Both the position numbers and the translations under genes were made by a program. Below, piece by piece: positions 1 through 9,437 of a stretch of DNA of 64,000 nt. Below the pieces are notes generated by a model. That model searched no databases. It was not told the origin of the DNA and saw nothing but the letters and a program-made list of their open reading frames with translations. The first letter of the stretch is position 1. Every line of letters begins with the position of its first letter. Origin of the DNA: Acidovorax sp. 1608163 (GTDB taxonomy: Bacteria > Pseudomonadota > Gammaproteobacteria > Burkholderiales > Burkholderiaceae_C); NCBI RefSeq assembly GCF_003669015.1, contig NZ_CP033069.1, positions 4,970,501-5,034,500 on the forward strand, read 5' to 3'.

Positions 1-116
1 CGGTGCATGGGCAGCAGCGGCGCTCCTCGCGCCTTCCCCGTGCTGCACAGCACGCCATTTTGCCCTTGAACGGGGGCTTTGAAGATGTTTGTGGTGGGCG
101 TGGTTTGCACGGGGGA

Positions 117-1595
117 TCAGCCTTTAAGAGTCTGCTCCAGCACATGCAGCTGCTGGTTCAGCTCGGTCAGCTGCTGGCGCTCGCCAGAAATCTTGCGCAC
201 TGCGTGCAAAACCGTGGTGTGGTCGCGCCCGCCAAACAATTCTCCGATTTCTGGAAGGCTTTTTTGCGTCAGTTCTTTGGCCAGGTACATCGCAATCTGG
301 CGCGGGCGGGCAATGCTGGCCGGGCGCTTCTTGCTGTACATGTCGGCGACCTTGATCTTGTAGTAGTCGGCCACCGTTTTCTGAATGTTTTCCACAGAAA
401 TTTGCCGGTTCTGAATCGACAGCAGATCTCTGAGGGCTTCGCGCGCCAGCTGGATCGAGATTTCTTTCTGGTTGAAGCGCGAATACGCCAGGATTTTGCG
501 CAGCGCGCCTTCGAGTTCGCGCACGTTGGAGCGCACGTTCTTGGCCACGAAGAAGGCGACTTCCTCGGGCATCTCGGTGGCTTCAGCGCGGGCTTTGTTG
601 ATCAAAATGGCCACGCGCATTTCCAGCTCGGGCGGCTCAATCGCTACCGTGAGGCCCGAGTCAAAGCGGGAGACCAGCCGCTCATGGATGTTGGCCAGGC
701 CCTTCGGGTACGTGTCCGAAGTCATCACGATATGGCTCTTCTTGGCCAGCAGGGCTTCGAAGGCGTTGAAGAACTCTTCCTGGGTGCGGTCTTTGTTGGC
801 GAAGAACTGCACATCGTCGATCAGCAGCAGATCGAGCGAGTGGTAGCGTTCTTTGAACTCGTCAAAGGTGCGGCGCTGGTAGGCCTTGACCACGTCGGAC
901 ACGAACTGTTCGGCGTGGATGTATAGGATCTTGGCGTCGGGCTTGTCTTGCAGCAGGCGGTTGCCCACGGCGTGCACCAAGTGGGTTTTGCCCAAGCCCA
1001 CGCCGCCGTAGATGAACAGCGGGTTGTACAAGTGCCCCGGCATGCCCGCCACGTGCATGGCCGCAGAGCGTGCCATGCGGTTGGCCGTGCCTTCCACCAG
1101 GGTTTCAAACGTGAGGGCGGCGTTCAGGCGGTTGCGAAACACGCCTGCCGAGGACTCGTCGCTGCCGGTGCTGCTGCCCTGCCCTTGCCCAGAGTGGTTG
1201 CCTTGGGCAGACCCGTGGTTTTGCGTCTGGCCGGAAGACTGCGAGTGCTGCGGTTCCTGCTGCTGCGAGGCTGGGCGCACATAGGTGCGGATGACCGATT
1301 CGCGTTGGGCAATGGCCAACTCCAGCGTGACCGGCTGGCCGTACAGTCCCTCGAGCAACGCCGCAATGCGGCCTGCGTATTGGGCGCGAATCCAGTCCAG
1401 TTTGAAGCGGTTGGCCACCAGCAAGGTGACCTTGGTGAAGTCCTCTGCCACCTGGGCCACCAGGGGTTTGATCCAGGTGTTGAACTGCTGTTCTGGAAGG
1501 TCCTGGGCCAGTTGTTCCACACAGGCCTGCCACAGGCCTTGTCCGGCGTCCGAGCCGGTGGGTGCATTGGGGTTGCGTTGGGGTTCCTCGGTCAT
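117..1595 (-). CDS. dnaA: Chromosomal replication initiator protein DnaA
   Basis: DnaA binds DnaA boxes at oriC and melts the origin. The 492-residue protein has the usual four domains: N-terminal helicase-interaction domain (about 15-95), a low-complexity Gln/Ser/Gly linker (about 105-150), an AAA+ ATPase with Walker [10 protein letters not shown] near residue 198 and Walker [11 protein letters not shown] near 260, and a C-terminal DNA-binding domain with the signature [11 protein letters not shown] near 460. Length is normal for betaproteobacteria. No strong Shine-Dalgarno precedes the ATG. The gene is divergent from rpmH, and the gap between them carries DnaA boxes, consistent with an origin and autoregulation. 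The bases left of the stop to the window edge hold nothing I recognise; dnaN would be expected beyond the edge. Confidence 0.98.
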   Translation of the reverse strand: MTEEPQRNPNAPTGSDAGQGLWQACVEQLAQDLPEQQFNTWIKPLVAQVAEDFTKVTLLVANRFKLDWIRAQYAGRIAALLEGLYGQPVTLELAIAQRESVIRTYVRPASQQQEPQHSQSSGQTQNHGSAQGNHSGQGQGSSTGSDESSAGVFRNRLNAALTFETLVEGTANRMARSAAMHVAGMPGHLYNPLFIYGGVGLGKTHLVHAVGNRLLQDKPDAKILYIHAEQFVSDVVKAYQRRTFDEFKERYHSLDLLLIDDVQFFANKDRTQEEFFNAFEALLAKKSHIVMTSDTYPKGLANIHERLVSRFDSGLTVAIEPPELEMRVAILINKARAEATEMPEEVAFFVAKNVRSNVRELEGALRKILAYSRFNQKEISIQLAREALRDLLSIQNRQISVENIQKTVADYYKIKVADMYSKKRPASIARPRQIAMYLAKELTQKSLPEIGELFGGRDHTTVLHAVRKISGERQQLTELNQQLHVLEQTLKG

Positions 1596-1630
1596 TTCAA
1601 GGGGTGTTTTTATTGTGGATAGGAGGAACG

Positions 1631-1659
1631 TAGCAAGGGGTGGGATTGTAGCTTGTCAA
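1631..1659 (-). promoter_or_regulatory. Probable dnaA promoter with adjacent DnaA boxes
   Basis: On the minus strand a consensus -35 TTGACA (1654-1659) is followed, after 17 bp, by a weak -10 TTGCTA (1631-1636), about 35 bp before the dnaA start. The perfect DnaA box at 1664-1672 lies just upstream of the -35, and a second near-box at 1614-1622 lies downstream. Such an arrangement would allow DnaA to regulate its own gene. The -10 match is poor. Confidence 0.5.
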
Positions 1660-1817
1660 GGAGTTATCCACAATTTGCAGTCTGGGTAAGAATGGGGGCC
1701 TTGGTGGGCTGTTGCAGCCTGCCGCGCTAGGTGTTCCGCAGGCATTTGAGCGCTCGCGGCGCGGGGCTGTGCAGGCGTCTTCCGGGTCGCCCACCCGGGT
1801 GTTACACAGCCAGGGCA

Positions 1818-1846
1818 TTGCCAGAACCGCAATAGCCTGCGATAAT
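1818..1846 (+). promoter_or_regulatory. Probable sigma70 promoter of the rpmH operon
   Basis: TTGCCA at 1818-1823 and GATAAT at 1841-1846 are separated by exactly 17 bp, close to the sigma70 consensus and upstream of rpmH. The position suits a strong promoter driving rpmH-rnpA-yidD-yidC. Confidence 0.6.
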
Positions 1847-2005
1847 TTTGGGTTTCCCTGAATGTGTTCAGGGCGATTTGACCCGGCGCGCCGTTATTTC
1901 TGCCCCAGAGGTCTGTGCTCATGGCACTGCAATTGCAGTGCGGCGGCGCGGGATTCAGGGGGTTCAAGAGCAGCAGTCCGGAACTGAACCTCAAGGAATA
2001 GCACC

Positions 2006-2140
2006 ATGAAACGTACTTACCAACCTTCCAAGACCCGCCGCGCCCGCACCCACGGCTTCCTCGTTCGCATGAAGACCCGCGGTGGCCGCGCTGTGATCAA
2101 CGCACGCCGCGCCAAGGGCCGCAAGCGCCTGGCCGTCTAA
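2006..2140 (+). CDS. rpmH: 50S ribosomal protein L34
   Basis: A 44-residue, highly basic protein starting [19 protein letters not shown] and ending in an Arg/Lys-rich tail, which is the classic L34 sequence and length. It is a structural protein of the large ribosomal subunit. An AAGGA Shine-Dalgarno lies about 8 bp before the ATG. It is the first gene of the conserved rpmH-rnpA-yidD-yidC operon, 63 bp before rnpA. Confidence 0.98.
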   Translation: MKRTYQPSKTRRARTHGFLVRMKTRGGRAVINARRAKGRKRLAV

Positions 2141-2203
2141 GGCCAAACCACCCACCGGCCTGCTCCCCGGTTTGTACCGTCAGGTCCTCAACGGGGTGCG
2201 CGC

Positions 2204-2695
2204 ATGCAACGGCTGAAAACCCGTCCGCAGTTCCAGGCCGCCATGGCGGGAGGCACTGTCTCTCGCACAGCGCATTTTGCGTTGCACCGCTTGGTACTCG
2301 CGGCAGGCAGTTCGCCAGCAGCGTCCACGTCACCTTCAGGGCCCGGTCCCTTGCTTTCTGTGCAAGGGCCGCAGGCCCTGTTTGTCGTGCCCGATGTGTG
2401 GCTAGGGGCCATGGTGCCCAAGCGTTGGGCGCGCCGTGCCGTTACGCGCAACACCATCAAGCGCCAGATTTACACCGTGGGCGCTGCGTTTGAGGCCCAA
2501 TTGCCGCAGGCTGCCCATGTGGTGCGCTTGCGCACGGCGTTTGATCGCAAGCAGTTTGTAAGCGCTACCTCGGACCAGCTCAAACAGGCTGTGCGCGCCG
2601 AACTGCTGCAATTGTTTGGGCAGGCCACCAAGCGCCCACCCAGCGCAGCTGCCAAGGCCGAGCCTGCGGTTGTGGCCCCAGAGGCTGCGCCATGA
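2204..2695 (+). CDS. rnpA: Ribonuclease P protein component
   Basis: Protein subunit of RNase P, which matures the 5' ends of tRNA precursors together with the M1 RNA. The 163-residue product shows the family start QRLKTRPQF and the RNR-type signature ARRAVTRNTIKRQ at about 74-86, which binds the catalytic RNA. It is longer than the typical 110-130 residues because of an insertion around 40-50 and an Ala/Pro-rich C-terminal tail, both common in this family of bacteria. Its end overlaps the yidD start by four bases (ATGA), suggesting translational coupling. Confidence 0.95.
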   Translation: MQRLKTRPQFQAAMAGGTVSRTAHFALHRLVLAAGSSPAASTSPSGPGPLLSVQGPQALFVVPDVWLGAMVPKRWARRAVTRNTIKRQIYTVGAAFEAQLPQAAHVVRLRTAFDRKQFVSATSDQLKQAVRAELLQLFGQATKRPPSAAAKAEPAVVAPEAAP

Positions 2696-2985
2696 TGCGA
2701 GCCCTGCTGATCGGTGTGGTCAAAGGCTATCGGTTGATACTCAGCCCCTGGCTGGGCTCGGCCTGCCGGTTTGAGCCCACCTGCTCGGCGTATTCTCTTC
2801 AGGCCCTGGAACAGCATGGCGCTGCCGTGGGGAGTTACCTCACGCTGCGCAGGCTGGTACGCTGCCACCCCTGGTGTGACGGGGGGCATGATCCGGTGCC
2901 GCAGGAATTGCCGCGCAGCTTGCGGTTGTTCTCGCGACTGAACCCTTCCAACACCCAACCATCCTCACCAAAGAAGTCTTCATGA
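2692..2985 (+). CDS. yidD: Membrane protein insertion efficiency factor YidD
   Basis: Small (97 aa) peripheral membrane protein thought to assist YidC-dependent insertion. The motif RLILSPWLGSACRFEPTCS followed by YSLQALEQHG and RCHPWCDGGHDPVP is diagnostic, including the three conserved cysteines. It overlaps both rnpA (start) and yidC (stop) by four bases, so the three genes are probably translationally coupled. Confidence 0.96.
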   Translation: MMRALLIGVVKGYRLILSPWLGSACRFEPTCSAYSLQALEQHGAAVGSYLTLRRLVRCHPWCDGGHDPVPQELPRSLRLFSRLNPSNTQPSSPKKSS

Positions 2986-4685
2986 ACGACATTCGCCGCA
3001 CCATCCTGTGGGTGATTTTTGGCTTTTCCATGGTTTTGCTGTGGGACAAGTGGCAAGTGCACAACGGCAACAAGGCCACGTTTTTCCCATCGCCAGCGGC
3101 CGTGGGTGCTGCGGCCCCAGCGGCTGGCGCATCGGCACCCAAAGCCGGGGTTGCCAGCGTGCCTGGCTCCACCGCGCCAGCCGTGGCCTCCATCGGGGCT
3201 GCTGCTGTGCCTGGAACGCCTGCTCCGGCAGCCTCCGTGGCGCGCGAAAAAATCGAAGTCACCACCGACGTCTATCGACTGACGTTTGACGGCGAAGGCG
3301 GTTCGCTCGTGCATGCCGAGTTGCTCAAGCACGCGGACATGACCGACAAGACCAAGAACTTTGTGCTGTTCGATGAGAGCACGCAACGGGTCTATGCCGC
3401 ACAAACCGGCCTGATTGGCGGCAGCTACCCTACGCACAAGACCGTGATGACGGCGGTGCCTGGCCCGCGTGCGCTCAAGGATGGCGAGAACGAGCTGAGC
3501 ATCCGCTTCGAGTCGCCAGAGCAAGGCGGCGTCAAGCTGATCAAGACCTGGACGCTCAAGCGCGGCGCCTACGACATCGCCGTCAAGCACGAAGTCGTGA
3601 ACGCAGGCAGCACCGCCGTCTCGCCTCAGCTGTACCTGCAGTTGGTGCGTGACGGTAACAAGCCGCCAGGAGAGTCCTCGTTCTACTCGACCTTCACAGG
3701 CCCTGCGGTGTACACCGAGGCCAAGAAGTACCAGAAGATCGAGTTCAAGGAAATTGAGAACGGCAAGGCCGACATCCCCAAGGAGTCGACCAATGGTTAT
3801 GTCGCCATGGTGCAGCACTACTTTGCCAGTGCCTGGTTGGTGGCCGACGGCGTTCAGCGTGATCTGTTCACCCGTAAGGTGAGCGACAACCTGTACTCGG
3901 TGGGCATGATTGCCTCGCTGGGCAGCCTGGAGCCGGGCAGCAGCAAGTCGGTGGATGCGCGCCTGTTTGCCGGCCCTCAGGTCGAAACCATGCTCAAAGA
4001 GCTGTCGCCTGGCTTGGAGCTGGTCAAGGACTACGGCATGCTGGCGATCCTGTCCAAGCCCCTGTACTGGCTGCTGGACCAACTGCATGCGCTGTTGAAC
4101 AACTGGGGCTGGTCCATCGTGGCGCTGGTGCTGCTGCTCAAGATCGCGTTCTACTGGCTCAATGCCAAGGCCTATGCCAGCATGGCCAAGATGAAGGCCA
4201 TCAACCCCAAGATCATGGAGTTGCGCGAGCGCCTGAAGGACAAGCCGCAGCAGATGCAGCAGGAGATGATGCGCATCTACCGCGAAGAGAAGGTCAACCC
4301 CATGGGGGGCTGCTTCCCGATCATGATCCAGATCCCGGTGTTCATCGCCTTGTATTGGGTGCTGCTGTCCAGCGTGGAAATGCGCAACGCGCCCTGGATC
4401 GGCTGGATCCACGACCTGTCGGCGCCAGACCCGTTCTTCATCCTGCCTTTGCTGATGACGGCCAGTTCCTTGCTGCAAACCGCACTGAACCCCGCACCCC
4501 CAGACCCGATGCAAGCCAAGATGATGTGGTTCATGCCGCTGATCTTCAGCGTGATGTTCTTCTTCTTCCCTGCCGGCCTGGTGCTGTACTGGCTGACGAA
4601 CAACATCCTGTCGATTGCGCAGCAGTGGATCATCAACACCCGCATGGGCGTTCCACCGCAGTTCAATCTGCCGAAGTTCAAGTGA
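2982..4685 (+). CDS. yidC: Membrane protein insertase YidC
   Basis: Inserts and folds inner-membrane proteins, alone or with SecYEG. The 567-residue protein has an N-terminal membrane anchor (about 5-22), a Pro/Ala-rich linker, the large periplasmic beta-supersandwich domain (about 85-340), and the conserved 60KD insertase core with five membrane segments from about 365 on, including [20 protein letters not shown]. Length fits Gram-negative YidC. A rho-independent terminator follows. Confidence 0.98.
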   Translation: MNDIRRTILWVIFGFSMVLLWDKWQVHNGNKATFFPSPAAVGAAAPAAGASAPKAGVASVPGSTAPAVASIGAAAVPGTPAPAASVAREKIEVTTDVYRLTFDGEGGSLVHAELLKHADMTDKTKNFVLFDESTQRVYAAQTGLIGGSYPTHKTVMTAVPGPRALKDGENELSIRFESPEQGGVKLIKTWTLKRGAYDIAVKHEVVNAGSTAVSPQLYLQLVRDGNKPPGESSFYSTFTGPAVYTEAKKYQKIEFKEIENGKADIPKESTNGYVAMVQHYFASAWLVADGVQRDLFTRKVSDNLYSVGMIASLGSLEPGSSKSVDARLFAGPQVETMLKELSPGLELVKDYGMLAILSKPLYWLLDQLHALLNNWGWSIVALVLLLKIAFYWLNAKAYASMAKMKAINPKIMELRERLKDKPQQMQQEMMRIYREEKVNPMGGCFPIMIQIPVFIALYWVLLSSVEMRNAPWIGWIHDLSAPDPFFILPLLMTASSLLQTALNPAPPDPMQAKMMWFMPLIFSVMFFFFPAGLVLYWLTNNILSIAQQWIINTRMGVPPQFNLPKFK

Positions 4686-4721
4686 TCTTTGCGATCCTGA
4701 GAAGCCGTTCTCAACCCCTCC

Positions 4722-4745
4722 AAGGCCGCGCAAGCGGCCTTTTTC
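4722..4745 (+). terminator. Rho-independent terminator after yidC
   Basis: Perfect 8-bp stem AAGGCCGC / GCGGCCTT with a GCAA tetraloop, followed by a T run. It ends the rpmH-yidC transcription unit before mnmE. Confidence 0.85.
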
Positions 4746-4806
4746 ATTCTTGCAAGGTGTGTTGCCTCTCGCTGGCATGGCCTTGCCTTGTGTAAAGTGC
4801 CTCCCC

Positions 4807-6246
4807 ATGCTTGCCCGTCACGTTGACCCCATCGTTGCCATTGCCACCGCTCCCGGCCGAGGGGCTGTGGGTATCGTCCGAGTCTCTGGCAAAGGACTGG
4901 CGCCATTGGTGCAGGCGCTGTGCGGGCGGGAGCTGCGCCCACGCGAGGCCACCTACCTGCCTTTTCGGGATGCGCAGGGCCAGGCCATTGACCAAGGGCT
5001 GGCGCTGTACTTTCCTGCGCCCCACTCCTACACCGGCGAAGATGTGCTGGAGCTGCAGGCCCATGGTGGTCCCGTGGTGCTGCAATTGCTGCTGGCGCGT
5101 TGCTTGCAGGCGGCCCAGGCACCCGCAGCGCACGCTGGTGCCGTGCTCCCAGGCTTGCGTGTTGCCCAGCCAGGCGAGTTCACTGAGCGCGCTTTTTTGA
5201 ATGACAAGATCGACTTGGCCCAGGCCGAGGCGATTGCCGATCTGATCGATGCCAGCACCGAAGCGGCAGCGCGCAGTGCCAGTCGGTCGTTGACGGGGGC
5301 GTTCTCGCAAGAAATCCACGCGCTGCGCGATGCGCTGATCCACCTGCGCATGCTGGTGGAAGCCACGCTGGATTTTCCGGAAGAGGACATCGATTTTCTG
5401 GAAAAAGCCGATGCTCGCGGCCAACTGGAGCGCTTGCAGGCCACGCTGGCCCAGGTGCGGCAGCGTGCACAGCAGGGGGCCCTGCTGCGCGAGGGCATCA
5501 AGGTGGTCATTGCTGGCCAGCCCAATGCGGGCAAGAGTTCGCTGCTCAATGCCCTGGCTGGGGCTGAGCTGGCCATCGTCACGCCGATTGCGGGCACCAC
5601 ACGCGACAAGGTGCAGCAAACCATCCAGATCGAAGGGGTGCCGCTGCACGTCATTGACACCGCAGGCCTGCGCGACAGTGACGATGAGGTCGAGCGCATC
5701 GGCATTGCGCGTGCCTGGACCGAGATCGAGGGTGCAGACGCCGTGCTGTTTTTGCACGACCTGTCGCGCGCCTACCTGCCGGAGTACTGCGCTGCCGATG
5801 CTGCGGTGGCGGACTCCATGCAGCAGAAAATCCCGGCCTCCGTTCCAGTGATCGATGTTTGGAACAAAACCGATTGCGCCAGCCTGGGCACCGAAGCCGT
5901 TGCCAAATCGAATGAACCGAACGAAGCGAGCCGACGCTCGGTAAGGATTTCTGCGCGTACGGGTGATGGCCTGGATGCATTGCGTCGGATACTGCTGGAA
6001 GTGGCTGGTTGGCAGTCGGCTCCTGAAGGCATTTACATTGCGCGGGCACGCCATGTGCAGGCCTTGGCGCAAGTGCAAGGCCACTTGGAGCAGGCATCGG
6101 CCCAATTGCTCATTGCCTCGCCGGCACTGGATCTGCTGGCCGAGGAGTTGAGATTGGCGCAAAACGCCTTGGGCGCCATCACTGGCGAGTTTTCGTCCGA
6201 CGATCTGTTGGGCGTAATTTTTTCGAGCTTCTGCATCGGCAAGTGA
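4807..6246 (+). CDS. mnmE: tRNA uridine-5-carboxymethylaminomethyl modification GTPase MnmE
   Basis: With MnmG it modifies the wobble uridine of certain tRNAs. From the ATG at 4807 the protein ([19 protein letters not shown]) has 479 residues, the normal size. It has an N-terminal tetrahydrofolate-binding domain, a helical domain, and an inserted Ras-like G domain with P-loop GQPNAGKSS near residue 236, followed by the switch segment GTTRD and the DTAG motif. It ends in the invariant CIGK with the catalytic cysteine. The frame is open upstream, but the family start begins here. Confidence 0.97.
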   Translation: MLARHVDPIVAIATAPGRGAVGIVRVSGKGLAPLVQALCGRELRPREATYLPFRDAQGQAIDQGLALYFPAPHSYTGEDVLELQAHGGPVVLQLLLARCLQAAQAPAAHAGAVLPGLRVAQPGEFTERAFLNDKIDLAQAEAIADLIDASTEAAARSASRSLTGAFSQEIHALRDALIHLRMLVEATLDFPEEDIDFLEKADARGQLERLQATLAQVRQRAQQGALLREGIKVVIAGQPNAGKSSLLNALAGAELAIVTPIAGTTRDKVQQTIQIEGVPLHVIDTAGLRDSDDEVERIGIARAWTEIEGADAVLFLHDLSRAYLPEYCAADAAVADSMQQKIPASVPVIDVWNKTDCASLGTEAVAKSNEPNEASRRSVRISARTGDGLDALRRILLEVAGWQSAPEGIYIARARHVQALAQVQGHLEQASAQLLIASPALDLLAEELRLAQNALGAITGEFSSDDLLGVIFSSFCIGK

Positions 6247-6331
6247 CGCTGCGTGCGGGGTGCTCTTTGTTGTAAACGGACGTAAGCAGCGCTTGTGTCC
6301 ATGCTGTAACGCAGGTACTTTCCGCATCACC

Positions 6332-6823
6332 ATGAATGCCATAACGCCCACAGCCCCCCGAGTTGACCTTCGCGGTCTCATTGACGCCATTGCCCAGGCC
6401 AATGCAGACGACGCCATGACCAACCCTTTGTCGCCAACGCAGTGGGAAGCCATCGCACCTTATTTGCAGCCCACGGTGTTTCCAGCGGGTCACACCGTGT
6501 TCACCCAGGGCACCACAGACCGCACCCTGTATCTGGTCGAGAGCGGCAACCTGAGCGTGCACTACCAAGACGAAAAAGAGCGTTTGCGCCTGGCCGTTGT
6601 GGGCCCAGGCTCCGTGGTGGGTGAAGGCGCTTTCTTCTCGCACCGCCCGCGCTCTGCCACGGTGCAGACCAGTGTTCCTTGCAAGCTCTGGGCGTTGCAC
6701 GCGCTGCGGTTTACCGAGCTGGCCAACCGCCAGCCTGCTATTGCTTTGGCGCTGACCATGGCGGTGGGCTCGGTGCTGGCCAAGCGGCTGGGCAACCGCA
6801 AACGCCGCGTTGCGGCCACCTGA
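6332..6823 (+). CDS. Cyclic nucleotide-binding domain protein (no HTH)
   Basis: A 163-residue protein whose residues about 45-150 form a CRP-type cNMP-binding beta-roll: FPAGHTVFTQG, LYLVESGNLSVHYQD, and the phosphate-binding-cassette-like stretch GPGSVVGEGAFFSHRPRSATV. No C-terminal helix-turn-helix follows, only a basic tail (RLGNRKRRVAAT), so it is probably a stand-alone sensor or regulator rather than a transcription factor. The cassette has G-E and the R-x-A-T-V strand expected for nucleotide binding. The ligand is unknown; two adenylate cyclases are encoded elsewhere in the window. ATG 6332 was chosen because the domain begins soon after. Confidence 0.8.
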   Translation: MNAITPTAPRVDLRGLIDAIAQANADDAMTNPLSPTQWEAIAPYLQPTVFPAGHTVFTQGTTDRTLYLVESGNLSVHYQDEKERLRLAVVGPGSVVGEGAFFSHRPRSATVQTSVPCKLWALHALRFTELANRQPAIALALTMAVGSVLAKRLGNRKRRVAAT

Positions 6824-6934
6824 CACTGCGCACTGTTTGGGTGCGCCTGCGGGCACTACGCACCTTGGGCACCCAAACACCACGTTACACTCGATTCGGA
6901 TTTATTACGGGCGCCCTTCCGAAGAAAGCAAGCC

Positions 6935-7891
6935 ATGTCTCTGTTCAGTTGGTTCAGTCGCAAACCTGCACCGCCCAAGGCCAAGCCCCGCAGCGGCGGG
7001 GCAGAGCCCTCCGGGCTGATGAATGCCGATGCCACTGTGCCTCTGGCGCCTGGGCGACCAGGACAGCCGCTTTTGGAGCCCAACCCCCCAGAGCACGCAG
7101 CCAACCGCAAAAACGAACGCATGGAGCGGCGCGAGCTGCTCTACACCGTGGTGCGTGATGCCATGGTGCGCGCAGGCGTTTTGTCGGCCAGCTACAAGTT
7201 CAAGGTGCTGTCGCTGGACCAGCGAGGCCGCCAGTTCTTGGTGATGATGGATTTGGCCCGCGAGTACGGTGGCGAGACCACCCGCCTGAGCGAAATCGAA
7301 GCCTTGATCGCCCAGACGGCCAAAACCCGCTACGACATCGTGGTGACAGCGGTGTACTGGCGCATCAATGACCACGTGGCGGTGGGGCTGCCCCAAAAAG
7401 GCATTACGCCCACGCAGCCGCAGGGCTCTTTGTCTGCCCCCAATCTGGCGCGCAAGTCTGCTCCGGCCCCGGTGCCAGTCGCTGCGCCCGCGCCAGTCCT
7501 CGCATCGTCTTCTTCGCTGCTGTTCCCCGCCGAGCCTGCTGCACGCTTCCCGGCCACGCCCACCGCTGCGGCACGTCCCTCCACAGGTGCCACAGCGCCT
7601 GCGCCGCTGCTCCCCGCGTCTAACACCGGCCCTGCCCCATTGGCCCGCGCCACGCCGTCGCGCTACGAGCCCATCGAAGCCGACGAAGTAGCCGCTTTCA
7701 AACGTGCACTGGCCGATGCTGCCAGCAGCCCCACCGCCGCTCCGGCGGCAGCGACCCGCCCTGGGGTTCCCGTGCGCTCGGGGCCTTTGCTGCCACCGTC
7801 CAGTTCCACAGGGTTTGCCGACACCGAAATGCCCGGCTCTGACGCGCCCAGCCCGGATCTGAGCAGCACCCAGTACGGCGAATTGAATTAG
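6935..7891 (+). CDS. Hypothetical protein with Pro/Ala-rich C-terminal half
   Basis: I do not recognise this 318-residue protein. Residues about 60-150 look like a compact alpha/beta domain (RRELLYTVVRDAMVRAGV, FKVLSLDQRGRQFLVMMDL, YDIVVTAVYWRINDHVAVG). The remaining half is low-complexity and rich in Pro, Ala and Ser. It starts MSLFSWFSRKP and has no signal peptide or obvious membrane segment. It is monocistronic, ending at a strong bidirectional terminator. Confidence 0.8.
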   Translation: MSLFSWFSRKPAPPKAKPRSGGAEPSGLMNADATVPLAPGRPGQPLLEPNPPEHAANRKNERMERRELLYTVVRDAMVRAGVLSASYKFKVLSLDQRGRQFLVMMDLAREYGGETTRLSEIEALIAQTAKTRYDIVVTAVYWRINDHVAVGLPQKGITPTQPQGSLSAPNLARKSAPAPVPVAAPAPVLASSSSLLFPAEPAARFPATPTAAARPSTGATAPAPLLPASNTGPAPLARATPSRYEPIEADEVAAFKRALADAASSPTAAPAAATRPGVPVRSGPLLPPSSSTGFADTEMPGSDAPSPDLSSTQYGELN

Positions 7892-7916
7892 GCTGGCCAG
7901 TGCTACACGCCATGCA

Positions 7917-7950
7917 AAAGGGGCTCCATCCGAAAAGATGGAGCCCCTTT
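7917..7950. terminator. Bidirectional rho-independent terminator
   Basis: A perfect 14-bp stem (AAAGGGGCTCCATC / GATGGAGCCCCTTT) with a 6-nt loop, flanked by A and T runs. It sits between two convergent genes and can serve both. Confidence 0.9.
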
Positions 7951-8008
7951 GTTTTGGGCTTTTGGGCGTCAGAAGGCTTTTGGCGCGGACCCGTATGCGG
8001 GTGTGCGC

Positions 8009-8311
8009 CTATGCCTTGGTGTTGAGCAAGGCGCCCATCATCTGGTCATTGGTCTTGATCACCTGCACATTGGCTTTGAAAGCGTAGGTGGCGGACATTT
8101 GCTCCACCACGTCTTTCTCGAGCGCCGAGCCCACTTGCCCATCGCGTTGCACGCTGGCTTGCACCCCGTTGCTGCCGGGGGCTTCTGTTTGCTCGACCAC
8201 TTGGCGGCGAAAGCCAGGGGTGTTGAGGTTGGCCACGTTGTGGGCCGATGCATCCAGCCTCAACTGGGCTGCTTGCAGGCCAGAGTTGCCAATGGAAGAA
8301 AGGCTTGCCAT
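8009..8311 (-). CDS. Small flagellar basal-body rod-like protein
   Basis: The 100-residue protein begins with the N-terminal motif of flagellar rod/hook proteins (SSIGNSGLQAAQLRLDASAHNVANLNTPGFRR). It ends with the family's C-terminal coiled-coil segment (DVVEQMSATYAFKANVQVIKTNDQMM). It therefore resembles a FlgB/FlgC/FlgG protein stripped to its two terminal helices. No other flagellar gene is near it. It may be a minor rod component or a remnant-derived protein; exact function is unknown. Confidence 0.75.
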   Translation of the reverse strand: MASLSSIGNSGLQAAQLRLDASAHNVANLNTPGFRRQVVEQTEAPGSNGVQASVQRDGQVGSALEKDVVEQMSATYAFKANVQVIKTNDQMMGALLNTKA

Positions 8312-8364
8312 AAAAAGGCCTCACAAAATGTTGCAATTGGGAGGATTGTCGGACGCTTGCCGCG

Positions 8365-9327
8365 TCAAGGCAAGTGGGCCCGCGCCAGGCAATCCTGAAA
8401 CGCCTGGGTGGCCCGCGATGGGGCGGGTGAGCGGCGCACCAGGCTCACGAACTTGCATTCGTAGTGAAACTGGTCGGGTTGCACCGCCTGCATGCGGCCC
8501 GCGCGCTCAAAGGCTTCTGCGTAGTGGTCAGGCAAAAAACCCAGAAACCGCCCCGACAGGATCAGCGTGGCAATCGACTCCTGGTCAAACCCCGTGGCAG
8601 CACGGGTGAGTTCAGCGCGGTGGCTCAACTCCATATTGGGCGAGTGGTAGCCCAGCCCGGCAAATGGGTGGTGGCGCACGCTCTCCCAGTCCAGGCTGGC
8701 ATGCTGAGCACCAAACAGCGGGTGCCCAGGGCCGCAATACAGCAGCATGGTTTCGGTGAACAGATCGGTGTAGGTGAGGCTTTGCGAGCTGCGGTGGGCG
8801 GGGATGATGCCCACGTGGTAGCTGCCGTCCATCACGCCGCGCTCAATGGCGTTGATTGAGCCCACATGCAATTGCAGGTTCACGCCCGGCGCCTGGGCGG
8901 AGAACGCCGCGATGGCTTCGCTGATGCGTGCCGCGGGGTTGCTGGCCGTTTTGTCAAACACCGCAATGGCCAGTTGCCCTCCCATGCGCGAGTGGATGTC
9001 GTCAATGCTGCTGCGAAACGCGTCCACCGCGCTGAGCAAGCGCAGGGTTTCGTCGTACACGCGCTGCCCTTCCCCCGTCAGCGCAAAGCCCGCACGGCCC
9101 CGGCGGCACAGCGTCAGGCCCAGTCGCGTTTCCAGGTCCTTCATGTGGCGGCTGACGGTGCTGGTGCCGATGTTCAGCTCTAGCTCTGCGGCCGACATGC
9201 CGCCGCACTCCACCACGGCCTTGAACACCTGTAGCAGGCGCAAGTCCATGTCGCTGAGCTGGCCCAGCACGGCGCGGTGTTTGGCGGGTGCTGCCTTGGG
9301 CAGGGCGGCACTGGTTTTTACTTGCAT
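8365..9327 (-). CDS. LysR-family transcriptional regulator
   Basis: A 320-residue LTTR with an N-terminal winged HTH (about 27-85; FKAVVECGGMSAAELELNIGT then STVSRHMKDLETRLGLTLCRR) and a periplasmic-binding-protein-like effector domain. It is divergent from the omega-amino-acid aminotransferase operon, so it probably controls beta-alanine or related omega-amino-acid use. The inducer cannot be read from sequence. A partial inverted repeat in the shared promoter region is a candidate binding site. Confidence 0.9.
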   Translation of the reverse strand: MQVKTSAALPKAAPAKHRAVLGQLSDMDLRLLQVFKAVVECGGMSAAELELNIGTSTVSRHMKDLETRLGLTLCRRGRAGFALTGEGQRVYDETLRLLSAVDAFRSSIDDIHSRMGGQLAIAVFDKTASNPAARISEAIAAFSAQAPGVNLQLHVGSINAIERGVMDGSYHVGIIPAHRSSQSLTYTDLFTETMLLYCGPGHPLFGAQHASLDWESVRHHPFAGLGYHSPNMELSHRAELTRAATGFDQESIATLILSGRFLGFLPDHYAEAFERAGRMQAVQPDQFHYECKFVSLVRRSPAPSRATQAFQDCLARAHLP

Positions 9328-9332
9328 AAATC

Positions 9333-9364
9333 CTCAAGTAAACATGGATATTGCTTCATTTGAG
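9333..9364. promoter_or_regulatory. Candidate LysR operator between divergent genes
   Basis: CTCAA (9333-9337) and TTGAG (9360-9364) are inverted arms in the 110-bp gap between the LysR gene and the aminotransferase. The enclosed sequence is AT-rich, unlike the flanks. The short arms make this a tentative site. Confidence 0.35.
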
Positions 9365-9437
9365 AGATTAACACCGCCCCCAACAATGGCGCTTTGAGAA
9401 TGTTGTGTCCGTCCCTATCCATTGCCAGGAGAACGCC

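Larger units (their letters stand above)
1596..2005. other. dnaA-rpmH intergenic region, candidate oriC
   Basis: This 410-bp gap separates divergent dnaA and rpmH. A perfect DnaA box TTATCCACA lies at 1664-1672, and an opposite-orientation near match TGTGGATAG at 1614-1622. A dnaA promoter and an rpmH promoter also sit here. In many proteobacteria the origin lies beside dnaA, so this is a reasonable oriC candidate. Two clear boxes are few, and no distinct AT-rich unwinding element was seen, so the origin may instead be on the dnaN side, outside the window. Confidence 0.45.
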
